Made by a program: the position numbers and the translations under genes. Below, piece after piece: positions 6,191 to 14,239 of a DNA stretch of 28,836 nt (position 1 is its first letter; every line of letters begins with the position of its first letter). Source of the stretch: UBA9300 sp964577305 (GTDB lineage Bacteria > Bacteroidota > Bacteroidia > Bacteroidales > VadinHA17); assembly GCA_964577305.1 (NCBI GenBank), contig CAZNYS010000044.1:1-28836 (forward strand), in the 5' to 3' direction. The notes below the pieces were generated by a model that was given only the letters and a program-made list of their open reading frames with translations, did no database searches and had not been told where the DNA came from.

Positions 6191-9007
6191 TTATTTATCA
6201 GTACTAGGTTCTCCTGCCTGATCAGACAAAGCCTGTAAAGCTTCTTCGAGCCTGTTAAGCTCGGCTCCTGCTTTTTCAAATTCTCTCTGTTGCATATACA
6301 ACAGGTAGTTATCAAAAGCTTCCTTTGCACGTTCAATAAGTGTATATGTGCTCTGTGTGCCTTCACCCCGTATATCGCCGGTAGCTTTTTTTCCTGCAAA
6401 CAGATTTCTTAATGCTTCATCAAGTGTTTCAGCATAACTCAGGTTATCATTGTGCATTACCGCTACCATCCTTAACTCAGGGTATGCTGAAGATTCCGAT
6501 TGCAGATATATTGGTTCAACATATATTATTGTATTGTTTATAGGAATTGCCAGTACGTTTCCCCTGATTACATTTGAACCTGCCTGGTCCCACAGGGTTA
6601 GCTGTCCTGACAGGAATGAATCCTGGTCTATTTTAGTTTCCACCTGCTGTGTTCCCAGTATTCGTTTTTCCTTGGGGAACTGGTAGGCGAGAAATCTCCC
6701 GTAATTATCATTATCGCACATTCCGGCAATCCAGCCTATCATAACCTGTTTGTTTTTTGGTGTAAAGGGGAGCATAAGAATAAACTCAGCCTCGTCAGAT
6801 CCTGGTGGTTCCCACATTATATAATATGGCTCTACAGGTTGCACGTTACTATAATACTTCTCAGTGCCCCTTACCCATAAATCTTCCTGGTTATAAAAAA
6901 CCGCAGGGTCTGTCATATGGTATTTTGCATACACCAGTCCCTGGATTAACAGCATATCAGCAGGATACCGGATATGTTTCCTTAATGATGCGGGCATATC
7001 TGAGTCTGGTTTCAGTAATCCCGGGAATATTCTGTTATAAACCTGAACCAGGGGATCATCTTTTTCAAATATATAAAAATCAGTTTGCCCGTTATAAGCA
7101 TCAATAACTATCTTCACCGAGTTACGAACGTAGTTTTCACCCTCCAGGTGAGAACTGACAAACCTGGAACTGCTCTTGCCCACCGGCTCGTTAACAGAAT
7201 AAAGGTTCGCTGCTTCAAAGGAGGAAAAGGGCTCACTGTAAGGATAATATCCTGAAGCAGTATAAGCATCAATAATCCAGTATAGTTTACCATCATCAAT
7301 AACTATATATGGATCATTGTCTAAATACAGGAAAGGTGTCAGTGTTTTAATACGTTCATTAATCTGGCGGTACAACATTATCCTGCTTTCCCTGGAGGGA
7401 TAACCTGACACCAGGAAACGTGTCCCTCCATATTTCCATCCATAAATAAGTTTTCTCCAGAAATTGGAGACACTTACACCACCATTGCCATTATAATGAG
7501 CATATATATTCTCATCGCCACTGGGATAATCGAACTCTTTCTCCTTTGAGTTCACCACTGCATAACCTGAAGGTAATTCCCCATAATACAATTCAGGCCT
7601 GACAATTTTTAGATTCTCATAACTGCTTACCGGTGGAATGTCCTTGATTAAAAGATTTGGCAGTCCCTCCGGGGTAAATTCATTTACCAGGTTTAATACA
7701 GCCCCGTAGCCGTGTGTATATTTAAAATGCGTATTAACAAATGTCTGACTTTCAAGCGGCAGATTGGATGACTGCATTTCCCTGGCAGAAACCATTACAG
7801 CACGCTTTATACTGTCAATAGTATACCGGTCAATATCAACATCGTTGAATTCATAATAGAGCCTGATCTCCTGGAATTGTTTAAATACAGCGTCAAGAGC
7901 CCTGTAATCCCAGAGTCTTATATTTGAAAAGAGATTCCTGTTATTCTCCACAGTGTTTATATCAAGCTGATCTGATACATCGTACTCCTTTTTTTCGACT
8001 TTATCGAGATGAAAGCCTGACCTTGTGAACCGTATATTATTTTGAATGTATGGTTTTTCAACTGTAATTTCGTTAGGTTCAACTTTAAGCCATTGGAAAA
8101 GTACCGGAACAATAACCATAAGTAAAAACCAGAGTCCAATAGCAGAACCCGTTAAAACGTATAAGGACGATAATCCTGATTTTATTTTAATTGTACTTAA
8201 CCTTCTGCGCAGAGCAGGATTAAAACCTGCTGTAATTAATATTATTGCTGTCAGCACAAATATTATTGAGAGAGCAGTAAGCATGGGCAATCTTATGTTT
8301 ACATCCGTCCAGCCAGGGCCTGATACTATTCCGTATTCAGAAAAAAGAATACCAAATCTTGCCAGATATTTTCCGAATGCAAGTACCAGGAATATCACAC
8401 CTGCTGAGATAAAAAGTGAAGCCAGTGGCTGTCTGAGGCTGTCAGAATAATCAGCATTTCTCTTTATCGCTTTAAAGTACCAGTATTGTATAAATGATGC
8501 GAAACCAATTATCAGGGTCAAAACCAGCAATTGAACGTAAAGTGATCTAAGAAAAGGATAGTTAAACAGGTAAAAACCAGTATCCTTATTCAAGACAGGT
8601 TCTGTCAAATCTGTCTGTATCCTGTTTAAAAATTTCAGGACCACATCCCAGTTCGAACACCAGAATATTCCCGTGAACAAAGCTCCAACCAGTATTGTAA
8701 GTGGCTGCAGGTATTTTATTTCACCCGAGAAGTTGATGGTGAGAAAATACACAATTAATCCCCCGGGAATAAAGGTTCCGGCCAGGAGGATGATTTTGGT
8801 GATCCATACTGTCCAGAACCGGTCATTATAACCAAGCTGGTCAAACCATAGCTTATCACTCCAGAAACCCATAAACCAGAAAAAGAGAATAACAAGTATT
8901 CCGGTAATGAGACCAGTAATTATAAGAGACACTTTCTTTTTTAAAACTCCTCTGGAAATAATAAATCCGGATAATGCGAGCAGGAGAATGAGGATCAGTG
9001 CATACAT
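6191..9007 (-). CDS. UPF0182 family large membrane protein
   Basis: 938 residues, within the usual 900-1000 of this uncharacterised family (COG1615, PF03699). The first ~310 residues hold seven or eight hydrophobic membrane segments. The sequence 'FWSDKLWFDQLGYNDRFW' after the second segment is the family's hallmark aromatic stretch. Residues ~315-900 form a long soluble domain, presumably outside the membrane, with conserved blocks such as 'TPFLYLDNDPYIVIDDGK' and 'FILMLPFTPKNKQVMIGW'. A Glu-rich coiled coil closes the protein (~885-930), as is common in the family. No function is established. The ATG at 9005-9007 gives an immediate membrane segment. It is transcribed alone and its stop abuts a hexamer repeat array. 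Confidence 0.93.
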   Translation of the reverse strand: MYALILILLLALSGFIISRGVLKKKVSLIITGLITGILVILFFWFMGFWSDKLWFDQLGYNDRFWTVWITKIILLAGTFIPGGLIVYFLTINFSGEIKYLQPLTILVGALFTGIFWCSNWDVVLKFLNRIQTDLTEPVLNKDTGFYLFNYPFLRSLYVQLLVLTLIIGFASFIQYWYFKAIKRNADYSDSLRQPLASLFISAGVIFLVLAFGKYLARFGILFSEYGIVSGPGWTDVNIRLPMLTALSIIFVLTAIILITAGFNPALRRRLSTIKIKSGLSSLYVLTGSAIGLWFLLMVIVPVLFQWLKVEPNEITVEKPYIQNNIRFTRSGFHLDKVEKKEYDVSDQLDINTVENNRNLFSNIRLWDYRALDAVFKQFQEIRLYYEFNDVDIDRYTIDSIKRAVMVSAREMQSSNLPLESQTFVNTHFKYTHGYGAVLNLVNEFTPEGLPNLLIKDIPPVSSYENLKIVRPELYYGELPSGYAVVNSKEKEFDYPSGDENIYAHYNGNGGVSVSNFWRKLIYGWKYGGTRFLVSGYPSRESRIMLYRQINERIKTLTPFLYLDNDPYIVIDDGKLYWIIDAYTASGYYPYSEPFSSFEAANLYSVNEPVGKSSSRFVSSHLEGENYVRNSVKIVIDAYNGQTDFYIFEKDDPLVQVYNRIFPGLLKPDSDMPASLRKHIRYPADMLLIQGLVYAKYHMTDPAVFYNQEDLWVRGTEKYYSNVQPVEPYYIMWEPPGSDEAEFILMLPFTPKNKQVMIGWIAGMCDNDNYGRFLAYQFPKEKRILGTQQVETKIDQDSFLSGQLTLWDQAGSNVIRGNVLAIPINNTIIYVEPIYLQSESSAYPELRMVAVMHNDNLSYAETLDEALRNLFAGKKATGDIRGEGTQSTYTLIERAKEAFDNYLLYMQQREFEKAGAELNRLEEALQALSDQAGEPSTDK

Positions 9008-9120
9008 ACTTTTAGTTTTATTTTATATAATAATAACTTCAGTGATATATAAGTTTTATATTAACTGAAAGTTGATTATTTAAAAACTCAATATATTTTA
9101 TAAGTAGCCAATAACTTAAC

Positions 9121-9128
9121 CAAATATA
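9121..9128 (-). promoter_or_regulatory. Possible -7 box upstream of the UPF0182 gene
   Basis: TATATTTG on the minus strand matches the Bacteroidota TAnnTTTG box, but no TTTG lies at the proper distance upstream. It would give a leader of about 105 bases. The gap 9008-9249 otherwise holds AT-rich sequence and a block of ATCGCTTA / TCGTTGATCG words at about 9190-9240, bracketed by CCCGGTT and AACCGGG. Confidence 0.25.
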
Positions 9129-9249
9129 AGCAAAATCAATAATACAGGTGGGTGGTAATTCAATGAGAAATGAGAGATGAGCCCGGTTTCTTTCTCATCG
9201 CTTATTTACCTTTTATCGCTTGTCGTTGATCGTTCGTCGCTAACCGGGA

Positions 9250-9816
9250 TCATGCCGGCTTCCTGCGGTAGCGGTAATCCAGGGCCACTATCTCGATGGC
9301 CTTTTTAATGCATTCGTTTACAGGGAGCTGCTGCATTGAAAGATTAGGATCTATGTGGAATAGTTTCATATAATATTGTGTTATTTCAGGGGCATAACTG
9401 AGCTGTTTCGCAAAATGGGGTTGACTGATCTGTTTTTTTATTTCCTTGCAGGTAACAAGGTTTTTTTCACTATACCCATTGATCCTGACAGCAAAGCCGA
9501 AGAGCCTGCATATAAGCCCCCTGTACATGTAGCATGAGCAATGCCCTTCCTTATCATCAGGATCATAGAATACACAGATGCTATTTATTTTCTTTTCCAT
9601 CATATCAATGAGGATATCTTCATACACTCCTGACTGGTACATATTCTGTGCCGCCGGAAGGAATTCAAGTATTGTGGCATTAATATCCGGCTTAAAACAG
9701 CATTTGCCGCATCCGGGGATACATGCCAGTCCGGCTTTCTCCCTGAATATTTCTACATGATTATCCAGCCTGTTGAACAAGCGGTTAACAGACCTGATCT
9801 TATCTGTGAGCTGCAT
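9250..9816 (-). CDS. YkgJ-family cysteine-cluster protein
   Basis: 188 residues with the CxxxCxxCC signature typical of the YkgJ/PF03692 family: Cys32, Cys36, Cys39 and Cys40 in 'ACIPGCGKCC'. More cysteines follow at 81, 93, 95, 103 and 123, in the arrangement used by this family to bind zinc or an iron-sulfur centre. The family includes YkgJ and the flagellin lysine N-methylase FliB, but the function of this short form is not known. There is no signal peptide or membrane segment. Its ATG lies 10 bases after the stop of the methyltransferase/ATP-grasp gene on the same strand, so the two are almost certainly co-transcribed. A role in maturation or action of that enzyme is an inference. Confidence 0.85.
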   Translation of the reverse strand: MQLTDKIRSVNRLFNRLDNHVEIFREKAGLACIPGCGKCCFKPDINATILEFLPAAQNMYQSGVYEDILIDMMEKKINSICVFYDPDDKEGHCSCYMYRGLICRLFGFAVRINGYSEKNLVTCKEIKKQISQPHFAKQLSYAPEITQYYMKLFHIDPNLSMQQLPVNECIKKAIEIVALDYRYRRKPA

Positions 9817-9826
9817 AAATTCATTA

Positions 9827-11773
9827 TTAAGTTATTTTAACTGCCTGTGGTACCATGACGTTTACCCTTTGCTCTGTAACTTCCAGTATTGCCTGCAACA
9901 TGCTTGCATAGTCCATCCCTTTGTATGCCGACATTTTTGCCAGGTGGCCGTCCCAGCACCATCCCGGGTTGGGGTTTATTTCAAGCAACCTGGGTGTTCC
10001 CTGAGCATCAAGCCTCCAGTCGAACCTGACGTAATCCCTGCATTCCAGTCTTTCGGACAATTTTAGGCTCCATGCAATGATCTGCTTTTTAGTACGGGAG
10101 TCAAGCCTTGCTTCTACAGAGCGTAAAAGCTTAAAATAAGGTGAGTTTTGCAGCCATTTGGCTTCGTATCCGCATATCCTGGGCAGATCATCGGGAAGAA
10201 GTGAATAGTCTTCTTCAATTATTGGCAGGGTGGTATAAGATTCAGGGGGGTTGCCAATGATACCGACGGTAAGATCCTTGCCTGTTAGGAATTCTTCCAC
10301 CAGTATGGGTTTGTCATAACCAAGCTTTTCCCTTGTGGTAATAATGGCATTATTTAATTGCTCAATATTGTATGCCACACTTTTCTGGGTGATACCAAAA
10401 CTGGAATCACCAAAATTGGGTTTGGCTATTACCGGGAACTCAATATTCATTTCGAAGATATTATCCTCAGGCTTGATATAGAAAGCATCAGCCACTGGTA
10501 TATCCATTTCCTTGGCTATACCCCTGATAAGTGATTTATCGTAACAATATGCCAGGCACTGTGGGTTGGACCCGGAATAAGGTATCCTGAGCATCTCAAG
10601 TATTGCAGGCACATGCAGTTCGTACCTTGGATCATTATTAAATCCTTCATCACAGAGGTTCAGGGCAAAGTCGATCTGAGGTCTTAGCTTAATGAGGGTA
10701 CTCACGAGTGTATCGTGGTTGCTGAGGTACGTGAATTTATAATTCTTGAGTGAACTGAGGGCTATTTTCAGTTGATCAAGAGTGTCATAATCGTCCTCAT
10801 CGAATACGGTATCAGGCTTTAATAAGTCATTTTTTGAAGGATCACCCAGGATCACCGCCACATTCTTTAGTTCTGCAATTCCCTGTTTTACGGGTGACCA
10901 TGTTTTAACAGCCTCGGCGGTCATAATGATTCGTCTCTCCATCATACCAAGATCCTGGTTGCGCTCCGACCCGGTTTTGTACTCATCATGTACCTGTATA
11001 TTCCTGAATCCTGATTCATAGAGTATCTCTTTCAGGTTTTCCCTTGTATATAATCGTTCAGCATAAAACTGGTCGACGATAACACCCTTCTTAATATTGG
11101 ATATTACCTCCCGGGATATCAGTCGCTGATTATCACCGGCCAGCGACCTTTCGCGACAGACAAAATGGTTTTTATCAAGCCATTCCCAGCTCCTGGGGCT
11201 ATAATTTCCCCTGAGGTAATTACCATCGGCTACATCTATCAGGAACCTGCCCTGTGGCTTAAGTATCCTGAGTACTTCCTTCAGTATCTTGATATCATCA
11301 TCCATACTTTCAAAATAGCCGAAGCTGTTACCCAGGATCATCACAACATCAAAATTGTCGGTAGTGTAGGGGAGCTTGCGGGCATCGCCTTCCCTGAAGA
11401 TAACTGGCAGCCCCTCATTCTGATTTGCCTGTCTGGCCTTGTTTATCAGGTAATGTGACCGGTCGAGGCCATAGACATGGGTGAAACCCCTCCTCGCCAG
11501 TTCAAGGGAATGCCTGCCCTGGCCACATGCAAGGTCAAGTATTGTCTGGTCCTGTGTGAGGTTAAGGATGCCTGTGAACATATCAAGTTCATAAGACGTG
11601 ATACTCTTATCTTCCACTACATCGGAATCTGTTTTAAGGTACATGGAGTTGAATATTCTGCGCCACCAGTCAGGTTTCAGGTATTCTTCAAGGTTGCTTA
11701 CAGGTCCCAGCGAGGGACTAACGGGTTTATGATCTTTTTTGTTCCTGTTGATTTGTCCGTTTGTATTTCTCAT
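9827..11773 (-). CDS. Fusion of a SAM methyltransferase and a D-Ala-D-Ala-ligase-like ATP-grasp enzyme
   Basis: 648 residues with two enzymes in one chain. Residues ~30-285 are a class I methyltransferase: motif I 'ILDLACGQGRHS' (78-89), the acidic end of strand 2 in 'YGLDRS' (101-106), and 'GDARKLPY' (129-136). Residues ~303-635 resemble D-alanine-D-alanine ligase: 'LNLCDEGF' (371-378), 'LRIPYSGSNPQCLAYCYDK' (395-413), ATP-binding Lys451 in 'FPVIAKPNFGDSSFGI', 'VEEFLTGKDLTV' (492-503), and metal ligands in 'LLEINPNPGW' (596-605, Glu598 and Asn600). The ligase half probably joins an amino or carboxylate substrate through an acyl phosphate, and the methyltransferase half may modify the same molecule. 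It is not the housekeeping Ddl. The next gene, 10 bases downstream, is the Cys-cluster protein. The substrate is unknown. Confidence 0.9.
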   Translation of the reverse strand: MRNTNGQINRNKKDHKPVSPSLGPVSNLEEYLKPDWWRRIFNSMYLKTDSDVVEDKSITSYELDMFTGILNLTQDQTILDLACGQGRHSLELARRGFTHVYGLDRSHYLINKARQANQNEGLPVIFREGDARKLPYTTDNFDVVMILGNSFGYFESMDDDIKILKEVLRILKPQGRFLIDVADGNYLRGNYSPRSWEWLDKNHFVCRERSLAGDNQRLISREVISNIKKGVIVDQFYAERLYTRENLKEILYESGFRNIQVHDEYKTGSERNQDLGMMERRIIMTAEAVKTWSPVKQGIAELKNVAVILGDPSKNDLLKPDTVFDEDDYDTLDQLKIALSSLKNYKFTYLSNHDTLVSTLIKLRPQIDFALNLCDEGFNNDPRYELHVPAILEMLRIPYSGSNPQCLAYCYDKSLIRGIAKEMDIPVADAFYIKPEDNIFEMNIEFPVIAKPNFGDSSFGITQKSVAYNIEQLNNAIITTREKLGYDKPILVEEFLTGKDLTVGIIGNPPESYTTLPIIEEDYSLLPDDLPRICGYEAKWLQNSPYFKLLRSVEARLDSRTKKQIIAWSLKLSERLECRDYVRFDWRLDAQGTPRLLEINPNPGWCWDGHLAKMSAYKGMDYASMLQAILEVTEQRVNVMVPQAVKIT

Positions 11774-11817
11774 CAGTAAGTTTAATTGTCAGTAATAGTG
11801 ATCAGGTGATCAATATG

Positions 11818-11934
11818 TCAGGTTATCAGTAAAAGGGAAATAATAAATATTGCTATTACCACCAGGCTGATAATTAAGGCAATGGCATTGCCCTTGCTCT
11901 GCTGTTTCACATTATTAGTAATCATGCCAACCAT
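11818..11934 (-). CDS. Possible small single-span membrane protein
   Basis: An ORF of 38 codons starting at the ATG at 11932-11934: a polar N-terminus containing 'NNVKQQSKGN' followed by one unbroken hydrophobic helix of about 20 residues (Ala, Leu, Ile, Val) ending at the stop. A longer reading to 12018 exists but its extension looks non-coding. It sits 44 bases upstream of the methyltransferase/ATP-grasp gene on the same strand and could be its first cistron. No family is recognised and there is no Shine-Dalgarno sequence, so it may be chance. The rest of the gap 11774-12093 shows nothing else I can support. Confidence 0.4.
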   Translation of the reverse strand: MVGMITNNVKQQSKGNAIALIISLVVIAIFIISLLLIT

Positions 11935-12093
11935 GTTTATTTCAGAATTAGGACGGGATAATTTTGACAGGTAACAGAAGTGGGATATGATTTTTATGTT
12001 ACATATGATTTCCTTCACGTCATAAGGTAAAATGATATCCTGTTAATCAGGCTTTTAGCATGTTGATAATTGTTTAATATTCAGATATATAGT

Positions 12094-13077
12094 ATGAAAG
12101 AACAAGGTGATGAGACATATCCAGGGAAGAAGATAAAAACACATTATTTTTTTTTGAAAGTAATGACAGGTTACGACCTGTCAAAAAGAAGAATACCGGT
12201 TATGGAGATGGAAAGCACCAATAAGGGCCCGCTGGTAGTGCTTACAGCATGCATGCATGGAGATGAGACAGGTGGCACCGTTGTTGTTCACGAGCTGTTC
12301 AGGATGCTTAAACGCAATTTGAGATGCGGAAAAGTATTGGCATTTCCTATTCTGAATCCTTTTGGATTTGAAATTACCAGCAGGAGGATAAGTATAAGCA
12401 ATGAAGATCTTAACCGGTCATTCCCCGGTAATATAAATGGATCTCTGGCCCAGAGGATAGCAGCTATAGTGATGAATAATATAACAAACAGGAAACCTGA
12501 TCTTGTGCTTGACCTGCATAATGACTGGAATAAATCCATTCCATATGTCCTGATAGATAATATCCAGGACTCTGTTATTTTATCCCGGCTGCAACGTTAT
12601 GCTAAAGTATCAAAACTGCCGGCGATACAGGAATCAGAAAAGATCAGGGGTTCTTTTTCGTATTGTCTCAATAATAGTGGCATACCGGCTTTAACCCTTG
12701 AACTCGGTGAGTCACTTATTATAAATGAGAAGAATGTAACCTATGGTATCAATGCAGTATTAAATATACTTTCAGTTCTCGGGATGCTCCATGGCCAGGT
12801 TAAGTCCATGGATATTGATTTGCCGGAACCTGCCAGGAATAAAATTCTCACTTATTCATCCAAGCCACTATGTTCTACAAGTGGTATTATAAGGTTTATA
12901 AAGAAACCGGGCGATTCAATAAATGAAGGGGATAAACTGGCCAGGGTTTATAATGCCTTTGGCAGGCTTACAGAGACAATTACCAGCATACAGGATGGAA
13001 TAATACTGGGCCATAATGACTATGCTGTAGCATATCCTGGCTCGCCAGTTATGGCCTTTGGTGTATATGACAAATAG
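12094..13077 (+). CDS. Succinylglutamate desuccinylase/aspartoacylase (AstE/AspA) family zinc hydrolase
   Basis: 327 residues from the ATG at 12094; a TTG eight codons upstream is also open, but ATG is preferred. The zinc-binding HxxE motif of this M14-related family is 'CMHGDETGG' (His55, Glu58), the third ligand is His142 in 'LDLHNDW', and the general base is Glu203 in 'LTLELGES'. Residues ~245-325 form the C-terminal beta domain with lipoyl-like turns ('IKKPGDSINEGDKLARVY'). Members remove acyl or aminoacyl groups from amides such as N-succinylglutamate and N-acetylaspartate. No other arginine-degradation genes are nearby, so this is not classical AstE. It diverges from the ATP-grasp operon, and a deacylase or amidase acting on that enzyme's product is possible but unproven. 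Confidence 0.87.
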   Translation: MKEQGDETYPGKKIKTHYFFLKVMTGYDLSKRRIPVMEMESTNKGPLVVLTACMHGDETGGTVVVHELFRMLKRNLRCGKVLAFPILNPFGFEITSRRISISNEDLNRSFPGNINGSLAQRIAAIVMNNITNRKPDLVLDLHNDWNKSIPYVLIDNIQDSVILSRLQRYAKVSKLPAIQESEKIRGSFSYCLNNSGIPALTLELGESLIINEKNVTYGINAVLNILSVLGMLHGQVKSMDIDLPEPARNKILTYSSKPLCSTSGIIRFIKKPGDSINEGDKLARVYNAFGRLTETITSIQDGIILGHNDYAVAYPGSPVMAFGVYDK

Positions 13078-13139
13078 AATCAATAATCTTTTCAGAGGAA
13101 ATAGTCTTTCTAACCTATTTTATATTTCGCAGCTAAAGA

Positions 13140-13147
13140 TAACTTTG
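13140..13147 (+). promoter_or_regulatory. Possible -7 box of the sigma factor gene
   Basis: TAACTTTG matches TAnnTTTG and lies 22 bases before the ATG at 13170. The -33 region is T-rich without a clear TTTG, so the match is partial. Confidence 0.35.
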
Positions 13148-13169
13148 TAGTTGATTATCTTATGCTGAA

Positions 13170-13742
13170 ATGAGATCTGATAGCAAGAATAACCTCAATG
13201 ATGATGATATCATCAGGAAAATACTGGATGATCGTTTGACGGAATATTTTGAGGTTCTTTATAAGAGGTATTACCCCAGGGTGATGGATAAGTGTTATAG
13301 CCTTGTAAAGAACAGGAATATTGCTGAAGAACTGGCTGAGGATATTTTATGCAATACCTATGAGAAACTGGCCTCTTTCAAAAGGATGTCGTCTTTTTCC
13401 TCCTGGTTATATGCAATCACATATAATTACTGTATAGATCACCTGCGCCAGAAAAATAAGATGCACTATCCTTCATGGAACAGGGAAAATGAAATACCCG
13501 AGATAATAGATGATACAGATGAAAGCATAGAAAGCATAAGTTATGATAACCTCCTTTTAATACTTGATCTTATTCATCCCGAAGAGAAGGCCTTATTGCT
13601 GATGAAGTATCAGGATAATTTATCAATTAAGCAGATCAGTGCGGCATTAAGAATAAGTGATGATGCAGCAAAGATGCGCCTTAAAAGGGCACGCACAAGG
13701 GTATTATATTTATATAATAAGAAGTATATGCAAGATCACTAG
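13170..13742 (+). CDS. ECF-type RNA polymerase sigma-70 factor
   Basis: 190 residues with the two-domain ECF layout. Region 2 is at about 25-100 ('YYPRVMDKCYSLVKNRNIAE', 'FSSWLYAITYNYCIDHLRQK'), which binds core polymerase and the -10 element. An acidic linker follows, then region 4 at about 130-185 with the helix-turn-helix 'LSIKQISAALRISDDAAKM' (149-167) ending in 'RLKRARTRV'. It directs polymerase to a specific promoter set. ECF factors are usually held by an anti-sigma factor encoded next door, but the following gene, 47 bases downstream, is a small soluble PepSY-like protein without a membrane segment. The target regulon cannot be read from this window. Confidence 0.93.
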   Translation: MRSDSKNNLNDDDIIRKILDDRLTEYFEVLYKRYYPRVMDKCYSLVKNRNIAEELAEDILCNTYEKLASFKRMSSFSSWLYAITYNYCIDHLRQKNKMHYPSWNRENEIPEIIDDTDESIESISYDNLLLILDLIHPEEKALLLMKYQDNLSIKQISAALRISDDAAKMRLKRARTRVLYLYNKKYMQDH

Positions 13743-13789
13743 CTGTTACTTGTTAACATTTTTACGTCATTATAGAAAATAAGCCTGAT

Positions 13790-14188
13790 ATGGAAGATTT
13801 TGTAAGAAAAGTGATTGAAGGGGATGGATGCACTCCGCCAACAACCTGTACAGTTGCATTTAATAATAAATTCAGTAATGCTTTAAATGTTGACTGGTAT
13901 TCCAGGGGTGAATATTATGAGGCTGTTTTCTATAAAAATAATCTGGAACATGTTGCTGTGTTTACTCAATCAGGTGTTTTATCTGAATATAAGTTGCTGC
14001 TGCCTGAGGGGTACCTGCCCGGAAAAATAATTGATTTCCTGAAAGAAAAAGGTGAGATAATGAATGCCGTTTTAAGGAATAAGGGAAATTCTCTTGAGTA
14101 CGAGGTGATAGTAATGAACAGCGAAATGAAGAGAATGATGATAGTATTCTCGGAGCAGGGGAAGGTACTGAACAGCAGAGAATTATGA
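13790..14188 (+). CDS. PepSY-like (DUF2874-type) small protein
   Basis: 132 residues. The pattern 'FNNKFSNALNVDWYSRGEYY' followed by 'EAVFYKNN...HVAVFTQSGVL' matches the repeated PepSY-like / putative beta-lactamase-inhibitor-like fold common in Bacteroidota, in which an 'A.NVDW' strand is followed by 'YYEA.F' and a 'vvFd..G' hairpin. A second half-repeat is seen at ~95-130 ('EYEVIVMN...MMIVFSEQGKVL'). There is no signal peptide in the chosen reading; the family is usually exported, so a cytosolic form is unusual. It follows the sigma factor gene by 47 bases on the same strand and is probably co-transcribed, perhaps in place of an anti-sigma gene. Confidence 0.65.
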   Translation: MEDFVRKVIEGDGCTPPTTCTVAFNNKFSNALNVDWYSRGEYYEAVFYKNNLEHVAVFTQSGVLSEYKLLLPEGYLPGKIIDFLKEKGEIMNAVLRNKGNSLEYEVIVMNSEMKRMMIVFSEQGKVLNSREL

Positions 14189-14195
14189 ACCGAAC

Positions 14196-14209
14196 CCCGA
14201 GAAATCGGG
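14196..14209. terminator. Small hairpin between convergent genes
   Basis: CCCGA (14196-14200), GAAA tetraloop, TCGGG (14205-14209): a perfect 5-bp stem capped by a GNRA loop. It lies 8 bases after the stop of the PepSY-like gene and about 30 bases from the stop of the facing methyltransferase. It may serve as a terminator, but there is no strong T tract. Confidence 0.4.
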
Positions 14210-14239
14210 ACTCGTGAGCTCGCCCCGAATTTTCGTGGC

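Noticed and set aside
6124..6399. Minus-strand frame with Leu-Arg repeats
   Set aside because: The Leu-Arg run is the translation of the CCTCAG array, and the rest is a shifted frame of the UPF0182 3' end.
11477..11779. Plus-strand open frames opposite the methyltransferase/ATP-grasp gene
   Set aside because: Antisense shadows of a well-supported gene, with no domain content.
12094..13077. Arginine succinyltransferase pathway gene astE
   Set aside because: No other ast genes are present; the family is broad and the context does not support that pathway.
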